Origin: Hordeum vulgare subsp. vulgare
Lineage: Eukaryota; Streptophyta; Magnoliopsida; Poales; Poaceae
Reading direction: 5' to 3'
DNA: 64,000 nt
NCBI RefSeq assembly: GCF_904849725.1
Contig: NC_058521.1
Coordinates: 345,696,638-345,760,637, forward strand
Part shown: one piece after another, positions 34,962 through 46,433 of the stretch
How the letters are laid out: every line of letters starts with the position of its first letter
How positions within the stretch are numbered: position 1 is the first letter of the stretch
Translations under genes and position numbers: made by a program
The notes under the pieces: model-generated
Database searches by the model: none
The model's input: the letters and a program-made list of their open reading frames with translations, nothing else
Told to the model about the DNA's origin: nothing

Positions 34962-37032
34962 TGACTGAAAACACCAAACTTTGTGACTTCTTGAATACTT
35001 ATAATAATGATTTTATTAGTACTCCGATTGCTCCCGCCACTAGTGCAGAATCATATGAAATCAATGTTGCTTTGTTGAATCTTGTTATGAAAGAGCAATT
35101 CTCCGGCCTTCCTAGTGAAGATGCCGCATCCCATCTTAATACCTTCATTGAGCTTTGCGATATGCAAAAGAAGAAAGATGTCGATAATGATGTGATTAAA
35201 TTGAAGCTATTCCGTTCTCATTGCGAGATCGAGCAAAAACTTGGTTTTCATATTTGCCCAAAAATAGTATTTATTCTTGGAACAAGTGCAATGATGCTTA
35301 TATATCCAAGTATTTTCCACCGGCTAACATTATCTCTCTCCATAATGATATCATGAATTTTAAGCAACTTGATCACGAACATGTTGCACAATCTTGGGAG
35401 AGAATGAAATTGATGATTAGAAATTGTCCCGCTCATGGCTTGAGTCTTTGGATGATTATACAAATCTTCTATGCTGGTTTGAATTTTGCTTCTAGAAATA
35501 TCTTGGACTCTGCCTCCGGTGGAACTTTCATGGAAAACACATTAGGACAAGCCACAAAACTCCTAGACAGTATCATGACAAACTATTCTCAGTGGCACAC
35601 TGAAAGGTCACCTACTAGTAAAAAAGTGCACGCTATAGAAGAAATTAACTCGTTGAGTTCTAAGATGGATGAGTTAATGAAATTGTTTGCAAGTAAAGGT
35701 GCTCCTTTAGATCCAAATATGCCCTCGTCTTCCTTGATTGAGAGTAGCAATGAGAGATTGGATGTTAATTTTGTTGGTAGGAATAATTTTGGCCACAACA
35801 ATGCTTTTAGAGGAAATTATATTCCTAGGCATTTTCCTAGTAATCCCTCTAATAACTTTGTCAATTCCTACAACAATACTCATGGAAATTACAATAAATT
35901 ACCCTCTGATTTAGAGAGTAATATTAAATAGTTTATCAACTCGCAAAAGATTTTCAATGCATCCATAGAAGAAAAACTACTCAAAATTGATGATTTGGCT
36001 AGGAGCGTTGATAGAATGTCTCTTGATATTGATGCTCTTAAAGTAAGATGTGCTCCTCCCAAGATCAATATGGAGGAATCTTTGAAAGCTATGCATGTTT
36101 CTATGAATGAGAGTAAACAAAGAACCACCCAAATTCGTGCTAGACATGAATGGCTTAAAAAGGCGTGTTCTCGTGATAAGAATCACGAAGATCTTAAAGT
36201 GCTTGGTGTGACTCCCATTGAATCCTTGTTTTCTAGTGTCAAACCTAATGATAATGGGGTTGTATATGAATCCACTTTAGTTAAAAAATGCCCCAATGAT
36301 TCGGAGTCCATCTATCTTGATGCTAAAAGCATTAAAAGTGGAGTAGAGGATATCAAAACTTTGAGTAGTAATGAAATTACTACTTTGGATTTCAAGGAAT
36401 TCAATTATGATAGTTGCTCTTTGATTGAATGTATTTCCATGATGCAATCCATGCTACACTATCCACACGCTTATAGCCAAAACAAGGCCTTTACCGATCA
36501 TATCGTCGATGCTATGATGAAATCTCTTGAAGAGAAACTTGAATTAGAAGTTTATATTCCTACAAAACTTCATGATGAGTGGGAATCTACTATCAAAATC
36601 AAGATGAAAAACTATGAATGCAATGCTTTGTGTGATTTGGGTGCTAGTGTTTCTGCGATTCCAAAGTTTTTATGTGATGTTCTAGGTTTCAATGAGATTG
36701 ATGAGTGCTCTCTTAATTTGCATCTTGCGGATTCTACTGTTAAGAAACCTATGGGAAGGATCAATGATGTTCTTATTATTGCAAATAGGAACTATGTACC
36801 CGTATATTTCATTGTGCTTGATATTGATTACAATCCTACATGTCCTATCATTCTTGGTAGACCTTTCCTAAGGACTATTGGTGTTGTGATCGATATGAAG
36901 GAAGGAAATATTAGATTTCAATTTCCATTAAAGAAGGACATGGAACATTTTCCTAGAAAGAAAATAAGATTGCCTTATGAATCCATGATGAGGGCTACTT
37001 ATGGTTTGAGCACCAAAGATGACGATACGTGA
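34962..37032 (+). pseudogene. gag-protease of the Sabrina-like element, two lesions
   Basis: The start MTENTKLCDFLNTYN at 34962 is the ATG nearest the PBS in frame with Gag. Gag continues to about 35240, where a frameshift moves it to the next frame (KTWFSYLPKNSIYSWNKCND, then LDHEHVAQSWERMKLM), the retrotrans_gag-like capsid. An in-frame TAG at 35929-35931 follows LESNIK; homology continues without shift to the protease, with active site LCDLGASVSAIP and the flap motif CPIILGRPF, ending DDDT at 37030. Lesions are few, so this copy is younger than element A. No polymerase follows. Confidence 0.8.
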
Positions 37033-39785
37033 TTCTATCGCCTTATGCCTAGCTAAGGGCGTTAAACAGTAGCGCTTGTTGGGAGGCAACCCAATGAATT
37101 TATCTTTGCTTTTAGCTTTCTGTTTTGTTGCATCCACACCATCATAATTCTGTTATGATTGTGTTTTTTGTGTTTCTTTTTGTGTTTGAGCCAAGTAAAA
37201 CCTTTATGACTAGTTTTGGTGATGGTTGTTTGATCTTGCTGGAAAAAGACAAAAAAAATTCGCTCACAATTTTTTTTTCATTTTTATCCAGAAATAGCTT
37301 TTGAGTTGATTCTTCTTGATACTGGTTGATACGCCAATTGCCCAAGCTGTCGTAATGTTTCAGAAGTTTTGAGATACCAGAAGTATACGAAGTATACAGA
37401 TTGCTACAGACTGGTCTGTTTTTGACAGATTCTGTTTTTGTTGTGTTGATTGCTTATTTTGATGAAACTATGGATAGTATAGGGGTACTAGCCATGGAAA
37501 TGTGAGAATGCAGTAATATAACACCAATATAAATATAAATGAAGTTTGCTCCAGTACCTAAAGAGGTGGTAGTTTGTTTTCTTGTGCTAATGATATCACG
37601 AGTTTCTGTTTAAGTTTTGTGTTGTGAAGTTTTTAAGTTTGGGGTGATGTTCTCATGGATGATGAGATAAAGAGTGGAAAAAGCTCAAGCTTGGGGATGC
37701 CCAAGGCATCCCAAGCCAATTCAAGTACACCAAAAAGCCTAAGCTTTGGGATGCCCCGGGAAGGCATCCCCTCTTTCGTCTTCAATCCATCGGTAACATT
37801 ACTTGGAGCTATATTTTTATTCACCACGTGATATGTGTTTTGCTTGGAGCATCGTGTATTATAGGAGTCTTTTCTTTTTGTTGTGTCACAATCTTCCTTG
37901 CTGCACACATTTTGAGAGAGTCATGCACTCATCGTGAATTTGCTAGATTACTCATTAAGCCTCGCTTATATCTTTTGAGTTAGGCAATTTAGCTCACATG
38001 TGCTTCACTTATATCTTTTGAGCTAGAGAAATTTGCTCTAGTTCTTCACTTAGATCTTTATAGAGCACGGGGGTGTCATATTTTGGAGAAATAAGAACTC
38101 TCGATCTTCACTTATATCTTTTTGAGAGTGCTCTCTCTGAGTAACTTGGTAGTTGCCTTGTGCCATGAAAGTAGTCCTAAAGATGATAGGCATCCAAAGA
38201 GGATACAATAAAACTTCCATATTCTTGTGCATTGATTATAAAGATAAGTTTGATTCCTCTCAATTAGTTTTGAGACATGGATTTGGTAATATTAAGAGTC
38301 ATGTTAGTAGGGTGTTGTGAATCTAGAAATACTTGTGTTGAAGTTAGTGATTCCCGTAACATGCACGTATGGTGAACCACTATGTTAGGAAGTCGGAGCA
38401 TAATTGATTTATTGACTGTCATCCTTTGTGTTGCGGTCGGGATCGCGCGATGGTTAACACCTACCAACCCTTCCCCAAGGAGTATGCGTTTAGCACTTTG
38501 TTTCGATTACTAATAAAAAAATTCGCAATAAGTATGTGAGTTCTTCATGACTAATGTGAGTACATGGTATAGATGCACATTCACCTTCCACCATTGCTAG
38601 CCTCTCCAGTGCCGTGCAACTTTTGCCGGTACACAAAACCACCATAGACCTTCCTCAAAACAGCCACCATACCTACCTATCATGGCCTTTCCATAGCCAT
38701 TCTGAGATATATTGCCATGCAACCCCCACCGTTCCGTCTCATGACATGTGTCGTCACTTTCATATTGCCATTGCATGATCGTAAGATAGCTAGAGAGTCA
38801 TACGCTAAGCTAGATAGTTGCACATCCCGGTACACTGCCGGAGGCATTTCCTATAGAGTCATCATTGTTCTAAGCATTGAGCTGTGAGTAAATAAAAGTA
38901 TGATGATCATCATTATTAGAGCATTTTCCCATGTGAGGAAATAAAAAAGAAAGAGGCCAGAGTTGCCCACAAAAAATATATATGGAAAGAGGCCAAAGAG
39001 CCCAAACAAAAAAAGAGAGAAGGGACAACGCTACTATCTTTTTCCACACTTGTGCTTCATAATAGCACCATGTTCTTCATGATTGAGAGTCTCTTGTTTT
39101 GTCACCACCATATACTAGTGGGAATCTGCATTATATAACTTGGCTTGTATATAACAATGATGGGCTTCCTCAAAATTGCCCTAGGTCTTCATGAGCAAGC
39201 AAGTTGGATGCACACCCACTAGTTCTCCTTTTGAGCTTTCACATTCTTATAGCTCTAAGTGCATCCATTGCATGGTAATCCCTACTCTTTCACATTGATA
39301 TCTATTGATGGGCATCTCCATAGCCCTTTGATACGCCGAGTCAATGTGATCATCTCCTCCTTTTTGTCTCGCAACCTCCACCACACTCTATTCCACCTAT
39401 AGTGCTATATCCATGGCTCACGCTCATGTATTGCGTGAGAGTTGAAAAAGGTTTGAGAAGGTAAGAGTGCGAAAACAATTACTTGGCCAATACCGGGGTT
39501 GTGCAAGATTTAAATTCGTTGTGAGGGGATCATGGAGCATAGCCAGACTATATGATTTTGTAGGGATAATTTTCTTTGGCCTTGTTATTTCGAAAGTTCA
39601 TGATTACCTTGCTAGTTTGCTTGAAGTATTATTGTTTTCATGTCAATAGCAAACTATTGTTTCGAATCTTACAGATCTGAACATTCATGTCACATGAAAG
39701 AAGTTACAAAGGACAAATATGCTAGCTAGCATTCCACATCAAAAATTCAGTCTTTATCACTTCCCTACTCGAGGACGAGCAGGAG
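37033..39785 (+). other. 3' noncoding tract of the Sabrina-like element
   Basis: About 2.75 kb downstream of the protease. It contains AAGCTTGGGGATGCCC-type direct repeats at 37687-37760 and near-repeats of CACTTATATCTTTTGAG at 37963-38120. No credible ORF or polymerase motif. Confidence 0.6.
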
Positions 39786-39802
39786 TTAAGCTTGGGGATG
39801 CT
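39786..39802 (+). other. PPT of the Sabrina-like element
   Basis: TTAAGCTTGGGGATGCT just before the LTR start at 39803. Confidence 0.65.
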
Positions 39803-41243
39803 TGATACGTCTCCAACGTATCTATAATTGTTGATGGTTCCATGCTATTATCTTGTCAAACTTTGGATGTTTTGTATGCCTTATATATCTTTTTTGGGAC
39901 TAACTTATTAACTCAGTGCCAAGTGCCAGTTCCGGTTTTTTCTGTGTTTTTGACCTTTTTCAGAGGAGAATATTAAACGACGTCCAAACGGAATAAAACC
40001 TCTGATTTTTTTTCCAGAACAAAAGATACGCACGGAGCTTGGGAACCAAGGCAGAGGGCACTAGGGGAGGCCACAAGCCCCCTAGCTACGGCCAGGGGGG
40101 GCCCGCGCCTAGCAGGCTTTTGGGCCCCCTAGGGCTCCTCTGCCCTAGTTCTTCCGCCTATAAATCCCCAAAAAATCTGAAACCATGAGAGAGAGCCACG
40201 AAAATACTTTTCCGCCGCCGCAAGATTCCATCTCCGCAAGATCCCATCTGGGGCACGTTCTGGTGCCCTGCCGGAGGGGGGATTCGGACACGGAGGGCTT
40301 CTTAATCAACACCATTGCCTCTCCGATGATGCATGAGTAGTTCACCATAGACCTTCGGGTCCATGGCTAGTAGCTAGATGGCTTCTTCTCTCTCTTGGAT
40401 CTTCAATACAAAGTTCTCCATGATCTTCATGGAGATCTATCCGATGTAATCTTCTTTTGCGGTGTGTTTGTCGAGATCCAATGAATTGTGGATTTATGAT
40501 CAGATTATCTATGAGTCTTATTTGAGTTTCCTGTGATCTCTTATATGCATGATTTCATATCCTTGTAATTCTCTTCGAGTTGTGGGTTTTGTTTGGCCAA
40601 CTTGATCTATGATTCTTGCAATGGGAGAAGTGCTTGGTTTTGGGTTCATAACGTGCAATGACCTCACCCAGTCACAGAAGGGGTAGCGAGGCACGCATCA
40701 TGTTGTTGCTTAAGGTGTTACTCTGTTCGTTATGAACTCAATACACTAGATGCATGCTGGATAGCGGTCGATGTGTGGAGTAATAGTAGTAGACGTAGAA
40801 AGTATCGGTCTACTTGTCTCGGACGTGATGCATGTATGTATGATCATTTCCTTAGATATCGTCATGACTTTGCGCGGTTCTATCAATTGCTTTACAATAA
40901 TTCATTCACCCACCGTAATATTTGCTATCTTGAGAGAAGCCTCTAGTGAACATTATGGCCCCCGGGTCTACTTCACATCATATTTTCAGCCTTACACTTT
41001 TACTTTGTTGCACTTTCCGCCTTTAGATCTCACCTTGCAATCAATCGTGAAGGGATTGACAACCCCTTTGTAGTGTTGGGTGCAAGTTTGCTATTTTTGC
41101 GCAGGTACTTTTGGAGACTTGGCTTGATACTCCTACTGGATTGATACCTTGGTTCTCAAACTGAGGGAAATACTTACTGCTACTGTGATGCACCACCCTT
41201 TCCTCTTCAAGGGAAACAAACAACGCAAGCTCAAGAGGTAGTA
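39803..41243 (+). repeat. 3' LTR of the Sabrina-like element
   Basis: 1441 bp, starting TGATACGTCTCCAACGTATC. The terminal CA is mutated to TA (GAGGTAGTA), and the TSD GTGTA follows directly. Short by about 65 bp relative to the 5' LTR. Confidence 0.9.
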
Positions 41244-41529
41244 GTGTAAAACACAGTAACACTCACTTGAAGTTGTAAGGAAATAGTATTTCCCTTTTGG
41301 TAGAGGAAAACCTTAACCCTTGTACCAACTTATTCTCTGTCTCACGGGGATCGAGTTCGAGGGTTTTGTCATGAATGAAATATGGGTCAATAAACCCAAT
41401 GTCATAGATTCGTCCTCTTTTGCATCCGAAAATATACATTCTGCAAAACTAATATAGTGATGAGTAAGATTATACATGCAATGAACGAGCTGAGTAAGAC
41501 TTAATGACATAAATTAATAATACTTACAA

Positions 41530-44397
41530 AAAATAGGCACTGATGATAGATTTGTCGAGGGCGTCTTGTTTGTATAACTGAAATAATTCATCGAATTCAA
41601 TCATTAACACGCCTTCTCCATGCCCGCAATGCTCGTTTTTATATGCACATTAGACTAGTTTTGTTGTTCGGCAGATGGTCGCATATACCGGTTATGCAAT
41701 CTTCGCATTTTTGTTGGTAGCTCATTGACTAACTCAGGTTTGACGAGAGGAGACACGTGCCGGTACACGTATGTTACGTCAGCGAAATCCTATATATGGT
41801 TTAAGTACCGATCAATAGACATGCCATGAGCCTTGGCCGCTTCTCCGTATAGTGCAACCAACTCCGGATCGATATCAACTGTTTCATCATACCTCTTCTT
41901 GAACGCAGTTCCACTCGAGCACACCTGTGTATCGGAATACACTTTGAGTTGGGGCATGATTGGTTTTTCTGTTGTCCAAGTTGGGAAATTGATTTCCCGC
42001 TAGACCTACTACTCTTCAACCGCTGCTTCTTGTTAGCAACGTTCATAGTCTGCTGGCAACGTTGACGGGGTTGTGCAAGGGTATTCGGCATTTTCACGCA
42101 CGTGGCGTGATCTTCTGGGGTGACCAGGAACTCTTGCACTTTCGGCTTCTTCTTGTTAGCCATGTTAGCCTTCCACTTTTGATACTGGGTGTCTGCCCTC
42201 TTCTTATTTTCCTCTTCACTATAGTCCCAAGGTCTCATCTCCATATTCTGATGAGGTACTTTTGGGAGGGCGATGACTTACGTTTTGGTGATCGGAACCC
42301 CTTTCTGCCGCCTCTATTAGCGGTGGTACGTTTCCGCTTTTGGCTCTGATCCTCAATGGACGGAGACGGCTGACGGGGCGATGGAGACGGCTGATACGGC
42401 AGTGGAGACGACTGATGCGGCGGTGGAGACATCTAACAGGGCGGTGGAGACGGCTGATGCGTGGTGGAGACGGCTGCGTTGGAGACTGATGAGTCGGCGA
42501 AGACGATGGTTGCGCTTGAGACTGGTGAGGCGGTGAAGACGACGGTTGCGCTGGAGACTAGTGAGGTGGAGGTGAAGAAGGATTGCTTCTCTGAGGAGTC
42601 AGTGGCCATGGCGGCCAATTTGGAAGCAAGATGTTCTCCTTTGGCCATACAACGGTCTGTTTCTTGACTTCTCGATGTTCAGTCAAATCCCTATCTTCAC
42701 CTGCAGGGTACTCCAGATTCAGCTTCTCATAATATTTCATCACTTCATCCACCGCGACGACAGCGTACCCTTTTGGAAGTGGAGATCAATGCCAAGTTGG
42801 ATTATGTCCAATTGGTACGGCCATGCCGACCGCCACCGTCAACCTTAAGTTAGCAACTTTCACCTTTAGCTCACAAGGTGTGCTCTCTGTGATATCATCA
42901 ATTAGGTAGCGACGAGGAGGAGCCGTCGTCAGTGCATCATCATCACCATCATCCTGGAGTTGCGTGGAAGCGACACTGCTTTTCCAATTCGATGCAGCTT
43001 CTATCATGAACCGCTGAGATTGGCCACTACCTTGCTGGCTAGGTCTATCGATTTGATCCTCCCGCAGTCGCTTTACTGCTTCTTGTACATTATGCAGCCG
43101 GTCTGCAGCAACCGCTTTCTCAGCTGCCTCCTTTTCCTTTCTTGTGTGATGGCTTCTATCGGTAAATTTCTTCCTTACCTCGGAAAACGCAAGCATCCAC
43201 AGCGGGGAGCCTGTTAAGCCTCGTGCTCGTCCTTTGTGTTCATCATTCCCAAGGGCGCGTGAGAGCTCGTCGTTCTCTCTATCGGGAACGAACCGTCCCT
43301 CTTCAACATCCTTTACTGCACTTCTAATGTTCTCGAAGGGTAGTATGGGATTATCTTTGTGTCTTTGGTTATATATTGCCTTCCCTTATGCGTCCAACAT
43401 GCCCCCATCCCCGTAAAACCAGTTTCTTGACTGTTCGATCCATGTTAACAGCTCTAGAGTGATATTGCTAGCCAGAAATGGTGCCTCAAGTGCATTCCAC
43501 TTAGCCATGTTACCGGTGTAGCCAGCAGGCTCCATAATATAGTGGTACTTCTTCATACGTGCATTCCTCTTGTTTGTTGTAGACTTTTTCAGGGCGTCCT
43601 CCAATTTCTTGTACGCTACAAATTCGGTCCAGTAGTCTTTTATCTTCTCATAGCCGTTATCGAAATCTAGAGTCTTATCTTGGAAGATAAAATCTTGGTG
43701 CAATCTTTTCTTCTAGCCTGAATAGATCGCCCATCTTCTTAAGAGGCCACTCCTTGAATTTTTTCTCTGGGGACTCTTTCTGCCTCTTCATTTCCTCCTC
43801 ATTTGGTCCTCCTCATGTGGACCCACCTCTGGCGCCGGCAGGGTGAAATGAAGCATGAGCTTTCTCCAAACGTTTTCTTTGGCTACTGTGCCGACATATG
43901 AGTCTCCTTCCGCCCTTTGCTTACGACATTCTCGAGTGGTGATAGGGATGTGGACCCTAACAACAACTTCGCATGTCTTCACAAATTTCTTCTTTACATC
44001 TGCGGGACCAATCGCTTGCCCGCATTTTGAGACTCTTTAGATCCTGTACCTCTCACCGTCACCCATCTTCTTGGTTGGGCCTCGTTTCGTCCGTACTGAA
44101 GTTTTGCTCGATCCGGAGGTCTAAAAGAAGAAAGAGCGTTAATATATGTATAGAGACAACAAAGGATTAATTTATTAATATATATATGCACCTCGACGGA
44201 GCCATCAGCTTATCCCTCGCCGGCTTCTCCCTCATCGGAGCGGTCGAGTCCTCCCTCGCCCGAGGCGTGGGGTCTACCTTACCGGAGCTTCTACCTCCTG
44301 TGTTGAGAGACTCATCTCCCTCGCCGGATTTGTTCAGAAACTGATTGGTGACATCCCCAACAATAAAATCATCCCCGCGGATGACACCATGCATCAT
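41530..44397 (-). pseudogene. CACTA-3 second gene, N-terminal and middle part (Ptta/En-Spm-type)
   Basis: The minus strand reads an acidic first exon (44397-44190, MMHGVIRGDDFIVGDV start), an exon from 44120 (SGSSKTSVRTKRGPTKKMGD, then CEVVVRVHIPITTRECRKQR), and the plant transposase Ptta/En-Spm block at 43703-43386 (FVAYKKLEDALKKSTTNK, KKYHYIMEPAGYTG). Next come a coiled-coil segment 43196-42786, a Pro-rich region near 42400-42600, EFLVTPEDHATCVKMPNTLA near 42120, and YVYRHVSPLVKPELVNELP near 41740, ending at a GTAAGT donor near 41540. This is the DNA-binding/accessory protein of CACTA elements. In-frame stops near 44040 and 41660 and several shifts make it a pseudogene. Confidence 0.7.
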
Positions 44398-44542
44398 GTC
44401 TTCCTGATATTCTTCTCTGCCGTGTATTGGATCTGTAATATCTGCAAATTAAGAACAATGCGCAAAATTAAGAACAATAAGAAAAGGGAAACATTTTAAT
44501 TAACTTGGGGAGAGGAAAAATGTTTGATTATTGTCATTTAAC

Positions 44543-44554
44543 GGGGGGGGGGGG
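44543..44554 (+). repeat. Poly-G tract (12 G)
   Basis: Run of 12 G, then AGGGGC, directly upstream of the 24-bp minisatellite and near the first exon of the CACTA-3 second gene. Confidence 0.85.
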
Positions 44555-44617
44555 AGGGGCTAATGACGTCCCCCCTCATGTCGAATTTATCGGGGTTATA
44601 CGTTCACGAGAGTACAC

Positions 44618-45075
44618 TCCTCTGACGACCGCCGGGGACTCCTCATCGGCGATCGTCGGGAACTCTTCACCGGCGATCGTTGGGGACTCCTCTGACGACC
44701 GTCGGGGACTCGGACGACCGTCGGGATCTCCTCGTCGGCGATCGTCAGGGAGTGCTCCGACGATCGTCGGGGACTCCTCACCAACGATCGTTGGGGACTC
44801 CTCACCGGCGATCGTCCGGAACTCTTCACCGGTGATCCTCGGGGACTCCTCCTCCGACCGTCTGGGACTCCTCTAACGACCGTCGGGGATTCCGCACCGG
44901 CGATCATCGGGGAATCTTCACCGGCGATCGTCCGGGACCCTCTAATGACCGTCAGGGACTCCTTCAACGATCCTGAGGGACTCCTCACCGGCGATCGTCA
45001 GGGACTCCTCCGACGAATGTGAGGGACTCCTCACTGGCGTTCGGCGAGGACTCCTCCGACGATCGTCAGGGACTC
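44618..45075. repeat. 24-bp minisatellite with CGATCG cores
   Basis: Imperfect tandem array of a 24-bp unit of the form GGGGACTCCTCACC plus GGCGATCGTC. Because the unit is a multiple of three, frames stay open on both strands (8-residue repeat GDSSPAIV on plus, RSPRRSS-rich on minus). It lies in the 5' region of the CACTA-3 second gene. Confidence 0.85.
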
Positions 45076-45654
45076 ATCTCATGTAATCTCATTATGCAAC
45101 AAAAAATCCAGAGCACGTGCAAATTTTAACATTTGTTTCTCTATCTAAAAAAACCTAAAATAAATTCTCTCATCTGACCTCATCTCTCTCCCATTTCCAC
45201 GAAACATCTCATCTCATCTTCACAAAACATCTCATACATCTCATCTAAAAAAACAGAGCACATATAAAAATGCCATACTTCTCACCGGAGGGGAGGGTGC
45301 GGCGACGATGAGGAGGCTCGGGGGAGGGCACGACGACGTTGGTGTGGGTCGTGCAATGACGGAGGGGGCACAAGGTCGACGACGGTGTGGGCGCGACGGT
45401 GGCGACAGGAGGAGCTCATTGGGGGCCCAGGGAGGGAGCTAGCTGTGGAGGCCGGCGACAACGCGGATCGGCGACGGGGAGGAGGGCGCGTGAGGAGGTC
45501 CGGCGCCAGCGATGGTCAGTGGGCTCGGGGACGGTAGGGCGTCGGCGACGGCGAGGTCGGGTAGCCTAGCAGCATCGAGGTGGTCGTGACGGTGCAGTCA
45601 GACGAGAGAAGGAAGAAGGAACTGGCGATTTGGATTGAAAAAATTCCATCGACC

Positions 45655-45937
45655 AGCTTATATAGGTGGATCTTTAGTCCCGGTTTGGGGCTCCAACCGG
45701 GACTAAAGGCTCCCCTTTAGTCCCGGTTGGAGCCACCAACCGGACTAAAGCTCATTTTTGGCAGGCGAAAGGGCGGGAAGCGGAGGCCTTTAGTCCCGGT
45801 TGGTGGCTCCAACCGGGAATAAAGGGGGGCCTTTAGTCCCTGTTGGATCCCCAAACCGGGACTAAAGGGGGGTGATGCCGCAGCCAAATGTTTAGTCCCA
45901 CCTCGCTAGTTGAGAGGAGATGAGAGTGGTTTATAAG
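45655..45937. promoter_or_regulatory. Divergent promoter-like block with internal CACTA subterminal repeats
   Basis: Minus TATA (CCTATATAAG, 45657-45666) points toward the second gene, and plus TATA (TTTATAAG, 45930-45937) points toward TNP2 in antisense. Between them are at least eight TTTAGTCCCGGTT or inverse motifs arranged as hairpins. Such repeats normally lie at the element ends, so an internal duplication or a relic of another CACTA end is possible. Confidence 0.45.
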
Positions 45938-46433
45938 CCCCGCTGCGCCAACCCTCTCGAACTCCTCTCAAACGCACGCCTACTGGCCGAAGCGCACTCT
46001 CTCTGCCCTGTGCTCCTACTCGGCCTTCTGCGGGCCTGCATCCTGGTTCATCTAGCTTCTAGGGTTTCTTGTCATATGCATGCCATGATGGCCTAGTAGG
46101 TGACATTTATTTTTTATTTTTTTTACTTTAATAATTTTTAGTCCTAGTTCATATTTTAATTCTTTGCAAGTAAAAAATTATCTTTTATTTTAATTTTCCA
46201 TTGAAGATTTTAGCAAAACAACTTTACGAAAATTCTTTTGAGTTAATATTTTTTTGATTCTTTTTAGTTAATGTTTTACTTGATTCTTTTTAGTTAATGT
46301 TTTAGTTGATTCTTTCTAGTTGATTCTTTTTACTTCGTTCTTTTTGCTATTAGTTTATTCTTTGAGCTAATTGACCCTTAAATTGAAAAGCACTACAAAT
46401 GAGCTCTGAAAAAGGTTGAAAGTTGGCATGGTA
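45938..46433 (+). other. GC-rich leader-like tract, then AT-rich tract
   Basis: 45940-46080 resembles a 5' leader downstream of the plus TATA. 46090-46430 is T-rich with TTTTAGTTGATTCTTT-type repeats. No ORF. Confidence 0.4.

Larger units (their letters stand above)
33233..41243 (+). mobile_element. Sabrina-like non-autonomous Gypsy element, complete
   Basis: 8011 bp with LTRs at both ends, a tRNA-Asp-type PBS, gag-protease genes, a PPT and a perfect TSD GTGTA (33228-33232 and 41244-41248). There is no RT, RNase H or integrase, so it needs enzymes in trans. The two LTRs differ at roughly 5% of the first 145 positions by eye, implying an insertion on the scale of a few million years at usual grass rates. 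It is inserted in an intron of the CACTA-3 second gene. Confidence 0.9.
31060..41440 (-). pseudogene. CACTA-3 second gene, C-terminal Ulp1-like cysteine protease exons
   Basis: Five minus-strand exons can be read. A, 41440-41267, ends ILFPYNF. B, 33168-33058, has FHFILLIIVPNEGLVKVMDS. C, 31559-31490, has AWKRFTTKCRGVWKREL. D, 31391-31286, has CLRQEKGNALCGYYVCEF. E, 31197-31060, ends PPDAVKF and a stop. The first four make a C48 (Ulp1/SENP) fold with His in HFILL, Asp in MDSLHK, Gln in CLRQ and Cys in ALCGYY all present; such proteases cut SUMO-type conjugates. Splice phases agree A-B-C-D, with GT donors and AG acceptors. A TGA at the end of exon D, before the putative donor, may be a lesion. 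A Sabrina-like element fills intron A-B and a solo LTR fills intron B-C. Confidence 0.7.

Noticed and set aside
44505..44988. ORFs across the minisatellite as genes
   Set aside because: Open frames on both strands follow from the 24-bp unit length; there is no start context or flanking homology.
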